A stretch of 30,743 bases of DNA from an uncultured Eubacteriales bacterium (GCA_934552855.1 CAKTEU010000025.1:1-30743), one strand, 5' to 3'. Shown: positions 23,202 through 30,743, counted from the first letter of the stretch. Notes: generated by a model from the sequence alone, not told the origin. A program made the numbers and translations.

Positions 23202-23774
23202 ATGAACAACTGCTGTGAATTAAGCTGTGTTACAAAGGATTATCTTGCACGATATTATGAAATTCTTGACTGCATGATTGAAAAAATGACAAACGCAAAG
23301 CTTTGCACAAGCATATCGCAAAACTTCATTGCTCAAATGATTCCGCACCACGAAGCCGCAATTCAAATGTGCAAAAACCTTTTGAAATATACAACCTGCA
23401 TTCCGCTTCAAAACATTGCAAACTGCATCATTGCCGAACAGTCAACCGGAATTGAAGAAATGAAGGAAATGCTTTGCAAGTGTGAAAAATGCAAAAGCAG
23501 TGAGCGTGACCTTTGCCTTTATGCAAGACAGTTTGACAAAATCAGCCAAAGAATGTTTGACAAAATGGGCTTTGCCTGCTCAGACAACCGGCTCAACGCA
23601 AACTTTATAAGGGAGATGATTCCGCACCACGAAGGCGCAATATGCATGTGCAAAAATGCACTGCGCTTTTGCATTTGCCCGGAACTTCGTGCAATGCTTT
23701 GCGAAATGATTGAAACTCAGCAGGAACAGATTTGCAAAATGAAAAGGCTTTTGGGCACTATGGGCATGAAATAA
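23202..23774 (+). CDS. Cysteine-rich tandem DUF305-like protein, possible metal binding, cytosolic
   Basis: A 190-residue helical protein with two DUF305-type units, each carrying the FI-x2-MIPHHE-x-AI-x-MCKN-x-L signature (repeat 1 from 42, repeat 2 from 135). DUF305 proteins are helical and often lie near metal, especially copper, genes, usually as exported proteins. This one has no signal peptide and 19 Cys plus 16 Met. Clusters are C4/C5/C9, LCKCEKC (91-97), and CMCKNALRFCIC (148-159); C57/C150 and C66/C159 occupy equivalent places in both units. A cytosolic thiol- or metal-storage role is an inference. Start: ATG with GGAG about 14 nt upstream, which is long. No clear promoter was found. 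Its neighbours are the peroxide-defence operon and YqeG. Confidence 0.8.
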   Translation: MNNCCELSCVTKDYLARYYEILDCMIEKMTNAKLCTSISQNFIAQMIPHHEAAIQMCKNLLKYTTCIPLQNIANCIIAEQSTGIEEMKEMLCKCEKCKSSERDLCLYARQFDKISQRMFDKMGFACSDNRLNANFIREMIPHHEGAICMCKNALRFCICPELRAMLCEMIETQQEQICKMKRLLGTMGMK

Positions 23775-23786
23775 CCGCAAACAAAA

Positions 23787-23820
23787 AACGAGTGTCCGTT
23801 TTTTGAACACTCGTTTTATT
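23787..23820 (+). terminator. Rho-independent terminator of the DUF305 gene
   Basis: ACGAGTGT/ACACTCGT (23788-23795, 23807-23814) followed by TTTATT, 13 nt after the stop. Confidence 0.85.
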
Positions 23821-23970
23821 GCATTTTAAGGTTAGATAAGTTTAGAATTATCTCTTCCTCACAGGAAGGAGCCAAAAGTAATTTGTACGGTTTTTGCAAT
23901 GATTTTATTCGGCATTAATTTTATGTGAATTTGTTCGGTTAAACACCGTCTAAAATTCAATATCTAATCC

Positions 23971-26900
23971 TCACGTCACAATGAGCCAGCACATTGCAAT
24001 ATAATTTCCGTCAACGGTGTTTGCTTTGATCATGCAAGCACCCTTTCCTACTGCTTTTACACGGCCGTTTGAGTTGACTGTTGCAACCCTTGTGTCTGTT
24101 GAAGACCACTTGACACGCTTGTTTGTTGCGTCCTCCGGAACAACCGTTGCTTTAAGCTTTGCGGTACCCTTGACGCTCAAACGAAGCATCGCCTTATCAA
24201 GCTTTATGCCGAGAACGGGACGGTTTGTAACGGTGACAAGAATAAGTGCTTCCTGTGCGTTTGAACCGTCGTTCGGCTTGCAGGTGATATATGCCTTGCC
24301 CTCTTTCAAAGCTTTGAGTTTTCCGTTTGAGTTGACCTTAACAACCGAAGGATCGCTCGAACTCCATTTAAGCTTTGCGCCGCTTGCGCCGGCAGGCTTG
24401 ATTACCGGTTTAAGCGTTTGCTTTGAGCCGATGAGCATTTCCATTTCGCTTTCTTTAAAGCTTACGCTCTTAATCTTTTGAAGGGTAACTTTTACGGTGC
24501 ATTTTGCAACTTTTCCGCCGATTTTCGTCTTGCATGTGATTGTTGCCGTGCCCGGAGCAACAGCCGTTACAACGCCGTTTGCACTGACTTTTGCAACCTT
24601 CGGATTGCTTGAAGTCCATGTGACATTTTTGTTTGTTGTGTCGGTCGGATTAAACTTGCAGGTGAGCGCAAGAGTCTTTTTAACGGTGAGCGTTGCCGAA
24701 GTTTTGCTAAGCTCAATTGACTTTGCACGAACGTTTTTGACCGTAACTTCACAGGAAACCTTTTTGCCGGTATCCTTTGTTGTGCAGGTGATTGTTGCCG
24801 TGCCTTTGCCAACTGCGGTAACAACGCCGTTTGCATTGACCTTTGCAACCTTTTTGTTGCTTGATTTCCATGTGAGGTTTTTATTGGTTGCGTTTTCCGG
24901 CTGAACGGTTGCAACAAGTCTTCTTGACCTTCCGACATAAAGCGTAAAGCTAAGCTTATTGAGCGAAACCGAAGTTGTTTTGACAACCTTTTTGATTGTG
25001 ACGGTGCAAACGTCAATCATATGGCCGTCAACCGTTTCGCAGGTGATTATAACTTCGCCCGGCCTTTTTGCGGTGATTGTTCCGTTTGAATTTACAGTTG
25101 CAAGGCTTTCGTCCGAAGACATCCATGTGACCTTTTTGTTTGTTGCGTTGAGCGGATAAACCGTCGGAACAAGAGTCATTGTGCTGCCGGCAAACATTGT
25201 TGCCGTGTGCTTGTTAAGGTTCATTCCGGTAACGTCAACAACAACGTTGACCTTGCATTTTGCGGTTGCAAAGCTGTTGTCGGTTGAAGTTACGGTGATT
25301 ACGGCGGAGCCTGTTCCAACCGTTCTGATAAGACCGTTACTGTCAACGGTTACAATTTTTGTGTTTGAAGATTTGAACGTTACGTCTTTGAACGTTGCGT
25401 CTGAGGGAATGACCGAAGCGGTAAGAAGGTCGGTTTTTCCGAGTCTTATTGTTGTTGAAGTTTTGCTGAGCTCAAGCTTTTCAACGCTGACTTTCGGAAG
25501 AACGGTAACGTCGCATTTTGAGGTGTAGCCGCCGTCTGCGGTTTTGCAGATGATTGAAACGGTACCCGAACCGACACCGGTAACAAGGCCGTTTTTGTCA
25601 ACCGTTGCAATTCTTTCGTTGCCGGAAGTCCATGTGTAGCCTTTGGTTGTTGCAGAAGCGGGAATGACCGAAGCTGAAAGCTGAACGGTTTTTGTTGTAT
25701 AAATTTCAGCAACAGCCGGAGTCACCTGAACGCCCGTTACGGGAACGGTTACGGTTACGGTGCATTTTGCGCTGATTGCAGAGTTTTCATTGCTTGTGCA
25801 GATGATTTCGCAGGTTCCGCCGCCATTTGCGGTGATAAGACCGGTTTGGTCAACGGTTGCAACGGATTCGTTTGATGAATGCCATGTTACGCTTCTGTTC
25901 ACCGCATCGGCAGGAAGGATTGAAAAGCCGAGCCTTTCGGTTTTTCCAATTGAAAGCGTTGTTTCGGACTTGTTGAGTCTTACGTTGCCGACTCTTGTTG
26001 AAATGCCGATAAGGCTGAGCGGGAAGTTCTGCGCCCAGATGTGCTGAAGAAGATCGGACGGATGCGCACCGTCGATTGTGTATTCCGGAAGGAATGCTTC
26101 GGGATCGTTCGGGTTTGCCGAAATATCGTTGAAGTTTACATAGCCGTCATGAAGTCCCTGAGAAGCCGCCGTTGTTGCAAGCCATTCATTGACATCAAGA
26201 GCAATTTGCCAGTCATGCTTGAACTCCGCTTCGGTACGGACATACTTTCCGCCCGTTCCGAGATAGTCACGGGTGTTGCCCTTCCACTGAGTGATGCCGA
26301 TAACGATAACCTTTATTCCTGCACTATGGAGTGCGCTGAACGCCTTTTTAAAGTTGTTGATAATTTCCTGCGCCGTGGGCTGTTTGATTCCCGGATACTG
26401 CTGCTGAATGTCGGTGCAGACCGGGTGCATGATATCGTTTGCACCGATTTTGATTATCGCATATTTTACGCCGGACTGCGAAATAACGTCACGTTCAAGT
26501 CTGTCAAGCATCGATTCACCGAAAATGAGCGAACCGTAACCGAGACCCTCGCCGCCGAGACGGTTGCCGATGATGCCTTTTCCGAGAACGCCGACATTGG
26601 TTGCGCCCTGCTTGAATATCTCTTCGCCGAGATACTGCGGAAATTCATTTGAAATTGTTGAATCGCCAACAACGGCAACGGTGTATGCGTTTGTTCCTTC
26701 GGCATAAACGTCAAGCGTTGCAAGGCAGGGAGTTACCTTGATAAAGCTGTATGACATTGCAATGTTAGTTGGATCGAAGCCGAGAACAGCTTTAAGAATC
26801 TGCTTTGTGATAGGGCTAAGCTCAATTTCCGTTGAGATGCTGAACGCTTCGGTTCCCGTTTGGTCGCCGCTGAACGCAAGATATGACCTTGAACCGGAAA

Positions 26901-27387
26901 GACCGGCGGTTTTAATTTCGCTGAGATTTTTTGCATAAAAGCTGATTGCAACTTCCTGCATTGCTTCAACGTCAAACTTAATTTCGTCGGAATACACTTC
27001 TTTTCCGGCCGGAATTGTAATATGCGGAGCACCCTCGTTAAACGTGACAACCTTCATTGTTGAAAGGTCAACATTTGCGCCGGAAGTGCATTTTGCAATC
27101 GTAACTCTGTTAATAGTCAAAGGCTTGCTTCCGTAATAATTTGAAAAACGGACTCTTATTTTTGTTCCGCTTGCTGTCGGAACAATAACGGAACGGCAGG
27201 TTACGTTTTCAAGTTCGGCCGTTATGTATTCATAGCCTTGGATTCCGATCTGAGTCGGAGCGGTTGACCATGCGCCGACCCATGTTCCCTGTTTTTCTTC
27301 AAGAACGGCAGAAGACATGAATGTGAGGCAAACAGCCGCCGCCAAAGTGAGAACAACGGTCAAAAAAACTTTTGAAAGCTTCTTCAT
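23971..27387 (-). CDS. Secreted SGNH/GDSL hydrolase with eight Big_2 (Ig-like) domains
   Basis: An exported 1138-residue protein. Signal peptide 1-27 (MKKLSKVFLTVVLTLAAAVCL...MSSA). A beta-sandwich (about 35-225), then an SGNH esterase domain: VAVVGDSTISNEF with nucleophile Ser243, GKGIIGNRLGG, KIGANDIMHP with Asn317, and IDGAHPSDLLQH with Asp439 and His442. All catalytic blocks are present, so it should be an active esterase, perhaps on acetylated polysaccharide; that substrate is inference. From about 469 to the end are eight Big_2 repeats of about 83 residues, each of the form LNKS...L.P.DATNK.VTWSSSN..VATV..NG.VTAVG.GTATITC. No LPXTG or SLH. The start at 27387 has AAAGGAG 8 nt upstream; the longer frame to 27432 lacks one. 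It is a single-gene unit. Confidence 0.9.
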   Translation of the reverse strand: MKKLSKVFLTVVLTLAAAVCLTFMSSAVLEEKQGTWVGAWSTAPTQIGIQGYEYITAELENVTCRSVIVPTASGTKIRVRFSNYYGSKPLTINRVTIAKCTSGANVDLSTMKVVTFNEGAPHITIPAGKEVYSDEIKFDVEAMQEVAISFYAKNLSEIKTAGLSGSRSYLAFSGDQTGTEAFSISTEIELSPITKQILKAVLGFDPTNIAMSYSFIKVTPCLATLDVYAEGTNAYTVAVVGDSTISNEFPQYLGEEIFKQGATNVGVLGKGIIGNRLGGEGLGYGSLIFGESMLDRLERDVISQSGVKYAIIKIGANDIMHPVCTDIQQQYPGIKQPTAQEIINNFKKAFSALHSAGIKVIVIGITQWKGNTRDYLGTGGKYVRTEAEFKHDWQIALDVNEWLATTAASQGLHDGYVNFNDISANPNDPEAFLPEYTIDGAHPSDLLQHIWAQNFPLSLIGISTRVGNVRLNKSETTLSIGKTERLGFSILPADAVNRSVTWHSSNESVATVDQTGLITANGGGTCEIICTSNENSAISAKCTVTVTVPVTGVQVTPAVAEIYTTKTVQLSASVIPASATTKGYTWTSGNERIATVDKNGLVTGVGSGTVSIICKTADGGYTSKCDVTVLPKVSVEKLELSKTSTTIRLGKTDLLTASVIPSDATFKDVTFKSSNTKIVTVDSNGLIRTVGTGSAVITVTSTDNSFATAKCKVNVVVDVTGMNLNKHTATMFAGSTMTLVPTVYPLNATNKKVTWMSSDESLATVNSNGTITAKRPGEVIITCETVDGHMIDVCTVTIKKVVKTTSVSLNKLSFTLYVGRSRRLVATVQPENATNKNLTWKSSNKKVAKVNANGVVTAVGKGTATITCTTKDTGKKVSCEVTVKNVRAKSIELSKTSATLTVKKTLALTCKFNPTDTTNKNVTWTSSNPKVAKVSANGVVTAVAPGTATITCKTKIGGKVAKCTVKVTLQKIKSVSFKESEMEMLIGSKQTLKPVIKPAGASGAKLKWSSSDPSVVKVNSNGKLKALKEGKAYITCKPNDGSNAQEALILVTVTNRPVLGIKLDKAMLRLSVKGTAKLKATVVPEDATNKRVKWSSTDTRVATVNSNGRVKAVGKGACMIKANTVDGNYIAMCWLIVT

Positions 27388-27432
27388 GATTAGAACTCCT
27401 TTTCCGCAGGCACAGCCCGCTTTAGAAATCAA

Positions 27433-27460
27433 ATTATATATTATCGTGATTTTGTTGCAA
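27433..27460 (-). promoter_or_regulatory. Sigma-A promoter of the SGNH/Big_2 gene
   Basis: On the minus strand TTGCAA (27455-27460), 16-nt spacer, TATAAT (27433-27438). No terminator separates it from the PBP5-like stop 24 nt upstream, so read-through is likely. Confidence 0.7.
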
Positions 27461-27484
27461 CAGTAATAACTTTTCTTTAACTGT

Positions 27485-28855
27485 TTATTTCTTTGCCGAA
27501 GAGGCAGTTCCTTTTTTTTCGTTTACTTGGGCATTATTCCCGGAAAGCGTTTTTTTAACGGTAAAATAAAGATAAACACCAACGCCGACAAGGGCAATAA
27601 CTTCAAGAATAATGAACCACGTTGAAGTGATTACCGAAGCGATGCCTGTCATTATAAGGCGAAAAACGCTGAGCTGAACGTCGTTTGCGGCAACAAGATT
27701 TATCGTTGTGATTTCGCCCCCGGCGTAGTAAACCTTCGCCCGGCAGATTACATCACCCGCACTGACAGGAGCGGAAATTTTTTCGGGCAACGTTTCTGCA
27801 ATAGGTTCAATGAGAACCGAATCGCTTGTTGCACCGGCGGGAACAAGGGCAGAAGTTTCCTTTTCCGGAACAAGGCGAAGGTTGTCGCCGTTTCTTCCGG
27901 CAACAACGTTAACAACGGTAACGGTCTGATTTGCCGTTGCAACAACCCTGAAGCGGATATTATCGTATACCCACGCAACAAGCTTTTTTGCGTCCGTAAC
28001 GGCCGTGTTTTCTTCCGAGCCGTCTGAGTCGATGTCTTTGTATTCGCCGCCCATAACAACCGTGAGATAGGAGTATCCGTCCTGAGAGGACACTGCGGCA
28101 ATGCACTCCCCTGCCTCATCGGTTGAAGTTTGTTTTCCCCCGGTGATTGAGGAATGGTAATATACGCTGATTGTTTGGTTGAGCATTTTATTTGATGCGC
28201 TGTAGGTTCTTTCTTCGTTTTCACCCGTTGCCGGAAGTGTAACTTCGCTTGCAGAAAAAGCCTCGCTGAACGCAGGATAGTTAAGCGCATATTTTATAAT
28301 TTCGGCAACGTCTGCGGCCGTGGTATACTGACCGTCTTCGTCAAAGCCTGTGATGTTTTTGATTTTTGTGTTTTTGCAGCCGATTTTGTCTGCAAGGGCT
28401 TGCATTTCGGAAACAAACGATTGTGAAGAACCCGAAATTTCATAAGCCACAACCGAAGCAATGTCGTTTGCGCCATAAACAATGAGTGCGTCAACAAGTT
28501 GCTTTTTTGTATAGGTTTCGCCGGCTTTGAGGTCTGCAACACGAACACCGTAACTGTACTCAACGAGAGAAAGCGACTTTTCGGTGATTTTCACCTCTTC
28601 TTCAAGGTTGCCCCATTTTTCCATTGCAACAATCGAAGCAAGGATTTTTACATATGCCGCCGGGGAAACTTTCTTTTCCTCATTTTTGCTGAACATGACC
28701 GAACCGTCGTCAAGGCTTATCATGTAGTATTCTTTTGAATCAAGGTTTTTTGTAACCTCGGTTTCGTTGTTATAGTTTGCAAAAGCACAAAACGAGGGCA
28801 GAACGGCAAAAAGAACAACCGCCGCCGAAAAAAGGAACGCAAAAATTTTCTTCAT
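27485..28855 (-). CDS. PBP5-like (peptidase S11) protein, predicted catalytically inactive
   Basis: A 456-residue exported protein with the D-alanyl-D-alanine carboxypeptidase fold. Signal peptide about 1-26, then the S11 domain. The three catalytic motifs are all changed: the SxxK position reads VSPAAYVKIL, with Ala67 in place of Ser and Lys70 kept; the SxN position reads VYGAND, with Gly128 for Ser; the KTG position reads GGKQTST (K241-Q-T). Surrounding landmarks (DIASVVAYEISG, DEAGECIAAV) are preserved, as is a PBP5_C-like beta domain. The protein ends with a transmembrane helix (about 412-434) and basic tail. It is likely a membrane-attached binding or structural pseudoenzyme. Start ATG 28855 has AGGTG 6 nt upstream. 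Divergent from the metallophosphoesterase. Confidence 0.85.
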   Translation of the reverse strand: MKKIFAFLFSAAVVLFAVLPSFCAFANYNNETEVTKNLDSKEYYMISLDDGSVMFSKNEEKKVSPAAYVKILASIVAMEKWGNLEEEVKITEKSLSLVEYSYGVRVADLKAGETYTKKQLVDALIVYGANDIASVVAYEISGSSQSFVSEMQALADKIGCKNTKIKNITGFDEDGQYTTAADVAEIIKYALNYPAFSEAFSASEVTLPATGENEERTYSASNKMLNQTISVYYHSSITGGKQTSTDEAGECIAAVSSQDGYSYLTVVMGGEYKDIDSDGSEENTAVTDAKKLVAWVYDNIRFRVVATANQTVTVVNVVAGRNGDNLRLVPEKETSALVPAGATSDSVLIEPIAETLPEKISAPVSAGDVICRAKVYYAGGEITTINLVAANDVQLSVFRLIMTGIASVITSTWFIILEVIALVGVGVYLYFTVKKTLSGNNAQVNEKKGTASSAKK

Positions 28856-28936
28856 CTTCATCACCTTTAAATTTTCATACCCGGCAAAAGTACCGACAAT
28901 TTTTTCAAACGATTGCAATATTCAAAAAAATATGAT

Positions 28937-28965
28937 ATATTAATCGTGTGTCTGACCGTTGTCAG
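28937..28965 (-). promoter_or_regulatory. Sigma-A promoter of the PBP5-like gene, divergent
   Basis: On the minus strand CTGACA (28960-28965), 17-nt spacer, TAATAT (28937-28942). Its -35 box shares bases with the -35 of the opposite promoter. Confidence 0.6.
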
Positions 28966-28966
28966 A
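28951..28966. promoter_or_regulatory. Inverted repeat between divergent promoters, possible operator
   Basis: Perfect TCTGAC-CGTT-GTCAGA, 6-4-6, overlapping the -35 boxes of both divergent promoters. A dimeric regulator or RNA polymerase competition would affect both genes. Confidence 0.5.
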
Positions 28967-28987
28967 TGATATTCGCTTAATTATAAC
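28959..28987 (+). promoter_or_regulatory. Sigma-A promoter of the metallophosphoesterase gene, divergent
   Basis: TTGTCA (28959-28964), 17-nt spacer, TATAAC (28982-28987), about 100 nt before the start. Confidence 0.7.
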
Positions 28988-29090
28988 AATTTTTTCGTTG
29001 AAAATAAACCTTTTTGGCGAATTAATTTTAAAATTAACATTTTTTTGCCCGTTTTTCGGGTTGGAAATTTTTTCTTTCGGGTGATTTTTA

Positions 29091-29786
29091 ATGATTTATG
29101 TAACCGGTGATATGCACGGCATTTTTTCTCGTTTTGACGACCCTCGCCTTAAAGTGCTCAAAAAGGATGATGTTCTCATTGTCTGCGGTGATTTCGGCTT
29201 TATTTGGGACGGTTCAAAGGACGAAATGAATACGCTCAAAAAGCTTTCAAAAAAGAAGTACACAATCTGCTTCATTGACGGGACACACGAAAACTTTGAC
29301 ATGCTTTCAAAACTCAAAGTCAAAAAGTGGCACGGCGGAAAGGTTCATCAAATTGCCGGCAACATTCTTCACCTGATGAGAGGGCAGATTTTTGAAATTG
29401 AAGGAAAAAAGATTTTCACAATGGGCGGCGGCGAAAGTCCGGATATTGAAATTCGCTTTGAAATGAATACTTGGTCGGAAAAGGAAATTCCAACCCGTGA
29501 CGAACTTGTTGAAGGCGTTGACAATCTTCAGCAATACGGCGGAAAGGTTGATATCATTGTTACCCACGAACCGCCGGCAAAAATCAAGGAATTTTTGCTT
29601 CTTCAGCGTGAAGGCGTGGCCGGCATAACGGCAATCAACACCTATCTTGAAGACGTTGGAAAAAGCTGCGAATTTAAGCATTGGTACTTCGGTTCGCTTC
29701 ATCTTGACAAAGTTATTTCAAAAACCCATATTTCGGTTTTTAACAGCATTTTTAATGCCGTGACCGGCGAAGAAATCAAAAAATAA
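29091..29786 (+). CDS. Calcineurin-like metallophosphoesterase
   Basis: A 231-residue cytosolic phosphoesterase. Metal motifs in order: GDMHG (D7, H9), CGDFGF (D34), DGTHEN (65-68 region, with Thr at the usual Asn of GNHE but His66 kept), VTHEPP (H159), and YFGSLHLDK (H204) in place of the usual GHTH. The fold order is right, so a binuclear metal site is likely, but the GNHE Asn substitution is unusual. Start: ATG with GGGTGA about 6 nt upstream. It is a single gene, divergent from the PBP5-like gene. The substrate cannot be named. Confidence 0.88.
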   Translation: MIYVTGDMHGIFSRFDDPRLKVLKKDDVLIVCGDFGFIWDGSKDEMNTLKKLSKKKYTICFIDGTHENFDMLSKLKVKKWHGGKVHQIAGNILHLMRGQIFEIEGKKIFTMGGGESPDIEIRFEMNTWSEKEIPTRDELVEGVDNLQQYGGKVDIIVTHEPPAKIKEFLLLQREGVAGITAINTYLEDVGKSCEFKHWYFGSLHLDKVISKTHISVFNSIFNAVTGEEIKK

Positions 29787-29936
29787 AAAATTCAAAAAGG
29801 GACTGTCGCATTTAGCGCAGAACAAAGAGTAAAAAGTCAAAATTAAAAATATAATTTACGGATGCCGTCAAAAAGAAAGTATACCGTGAATTACAGCTTT
29901 ATTTTTAAATCCAATAGGAATTATTTTTACTCTTTT

Positions 29937-29995
29937 AAGCGTTTTTTTACCCGCTCGCAGTATCTATATACAGCTTCGGGGTAAAGAAAACGCTT
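29937..29995. repeat. Imperfect inverted repeat in intergenic DNA
   Basis: AAGCGTTTTTTTACCC (29937-29952) pairs with GGGTAAAGAAAACGCTT (29979-29995) apart from one bulge, around a loop of about 26 nt containing GTATCTATATAC. It lies in the 267-nt gap between the metallophosphoesterase and GNAT stops (29787-30053), which otherwise shows only a decayed terminator-like stretch near 29810. Confidence 0.5.
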
Positions 29996-30053
29996 TCTGC
30001 ATCTAAATCCTACAGCCCCTTTTATATAATCAATTGATCATAAATTTCGACAA

Positions 30054-30528
30054 TTACAAATCAAGCATATAGAGAATCGAATCCCTGTCCGGATAGGTAT
30101 ATTCCGTCAACAGCTCATCTTTTGTGATTTTTCTGAAACCGGAGCGCTCGTAAAATCTATGCGAGGCGTGAGCAACGGACGGGGTATCCAAGATTATGTG
30201 CTTGACTCCCCTCGCCTTTGCAAAAGCCAAAAGTGCTTCATAAAGTTTCAGCCCGATTTTCTTTGACCTGTATTCGCTTTTTACAAAAAACCCTTTCAAA
30301 ACAGCGCAATCGTTTTGAAGCATCACCAAGGCAATCGTTCCAATCACTTCACCGTTTTCCACGGCAAGCCAAAATTCACCGCCGTTTTTTTTGATAGTAC
30401 CCGGCAATATCTTTGAGATCCGGCTGTTCATCAAGGGAAAGATTGATTTTTGCTTCGTTGTTCTGAATGTTCAAAATGAGCGACACTATTTGATCGTCAT
30501 GTTTTCCGTTGTACGTTGTAATTTCCAT
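30054..30528 (-). pseudogene. GNAT-family N-acetyltransferase, frameshifted
   Basis: Two overlapping frames together make one GNAT protein of about 157 residues. The N-terminal piece starts at ATG 30528 (MEITTYNGKHDDQIVS, with GGGGG 6-7 nt upstream) and stops at 30376-30378 after QKKRR. The other frame continues with GGEFWLAVENGEVIGTIAL, then LKGFFVKSEYRSKKIGLKLY (acetyl-CoA pyrophosphate loop region) and HASHRFYERSGFRKI to the stop at 30054. The shift lies at an A8 run (T8 at 30385-30392 of the plus strand); seven A would restore one frame. It may be a real decay, a switch or slippage site, or a sequencing error. It lies downstream of the rplL terminator. Confidence 0.8.
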
Positions 30529-30543
30529 AATTGCCCCCATAAA

Positions 30544-30574
30544 GCAAAAACCGCCGACAGAACGCCGACGGTTT
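30544..30574 (-). terminator. Rho-independent terminator of rplL
   Basis: On the minus strand AAACCGTCG pairs with CGGCGGTTT (one G-U) and is followed by T, about 20 nt beyond the rplL stop. Confidence 0.85.
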
Positions 30575-30592
30575 AAAATTACTGAAAGATAA

Positions 30593-30743
30593 TTATTTAA
30601 GAGTAGCCTTTGCGCCTGCTTCTTCAAGCTTAGCCTTAGCAGCTTCAGCGTCATCCTTGCTCATAGCTTCCTTAATTACCTTCGGAGCGCCGTCAACGGC
30701 TTCCTTAGCTTCCTTAAGGCCAAGACCTGTGAGTTCACGAACA
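30593..30743 (-). CDS. rplL: 50S ribosomal protein L7/L12, C-terminal part (cut by window)
   Basis: The last 49 residues of L7/L12, the stalk protein that recruits translation factors. The visible part is the C-terminal domain: VRELTGLGLKEAKEAVDGAP, with the conserved GLGLKEAK helix, then KVIKEAMSKDDAEAAKAKLE and EAGAKATLK before the stop. The gene runs off the window at 30743, and its start is outside. A terminator follows, so the downstream GNAT gene would need its own promoter. Confidence 0.95.
   Translation of the reverse strand, partial: VRELTGLGLKEAKEAVDGAPKVIKEAMSKDDAEAAKAKLEEAGAKATLK

Noticed and set aside
23971..27387. Big_2 and Cys-pair DNA repeats as a CRISPR array or satellite
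   Set aside because: Repeats are in frame, encode domains with variable length and sequence, and have no regular spacers or cas genes.
29800..29830. Terminator of the metallophosphoesterase gene at GGGACTGTCGCATTTAGCG
   Set aside because: Only half of a terminator-like hairpin remains, with a bulge and no T run; at most a decayed remnant.

Overview
The window looks like chromosome of a low-to-mid GC, endospore-forming anaerobic Gram-positive, most likely a gut or rumen Clostridia (Oscillospiraceae/Ruminococcaceae-like). Grounds: a dipicolinate synthase pair (dpaA/dpaB) for spores; a PerR, rubrerythrin and rubredoxin peroxide cassette typical of anaerobes; sigma-A promoters and strong AGGAGG-type ribosome sites; a Bacillus-type LexA box; mltG next to a U32 peptidase as in Bacillus; and a set of large secreted proteins (GH5, BspA-like LRR, Big_2, FN3, cysteine-pair repeats). 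I see no phage, transposase, integrase, CRISPR array or sortase motif.

Layout. 1-215: tRNA-Thr (cut by the window edge), tRNA-Tyr and a terminator. 264-1698 (-): secreted GH5 glucanase. 1723-2811 (-): two-gene operon (sigma-region-4/XRE fusion plus a small coiled-coil protein) behind a sigma-A promoter with a consensus LexA box. 2944-3719 (-): small secreted InlB-repeat-like protein. 3911-5344 (-): double-length ThyX. 5366-9083 (-): 1198-residue secreted repeat protein. 9175-14268 (+): operon of cupin, tmk, DJ-1/PfpI, 5-formyl-THF cyclo-ligase, mltG and U32/trhP. 14306-16533 (-): two-component system. 16584-17453 (-): polysaccharide deacetylase, divergent from dpaA-dpaB (17552-18975, +). 18976-19372: terminator, promoter and a highly structured leader RNA with its own terminator. 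19373-21223 (+): LRR/cysteine-repeat surface protein. 21328-22528 (-): perR, reverse rubrerythrin and rubredoxin. 22567-23138 (-): YqeG-type HAD phosphatase. 23202-23820 (+): cysteine-rich tandem DUF305 protein. 23971-27460 (-): SGNH hydrolase with eight Big_2 domains. 27485-28965 (-): PBP5-like protein with all three catalytic motifs broken, divergent from a metallophosphoesterase (28959-29786, +). 30054-30528 (-): frameshifted GNAT acetyltransferase. 30593-30743 (-): 3' end of rplL.

How genes fit together. ThyX, thymidylate kinase and 5-formyl-THF cyclo-ligase are all in dTMP/folate metabolism, although thyX is a separate unit. mltG, the deacetylase and the PBP5-like protein concern the cell wall, dpaAB the spore core, and perR-rbr-rd peroxide defence. 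The secreted proteins share similar signal peptides and repeat types and lack LPXTG motifs.

The points I would look at first are the structured leader RNA at about 19122-19305 with a competing strand before the LRR gene, the LexA-controlled sigma4/XRE operon, the ThyX whose two halves have complementary motif losses, the cytosolic 19-cysteine DUF305 protein, the PBP5 pseudoenzyme, and the Cys/aromatic C-terminal tail of the LRR protein. All identifications come from reading the sequence; no database search was possible.
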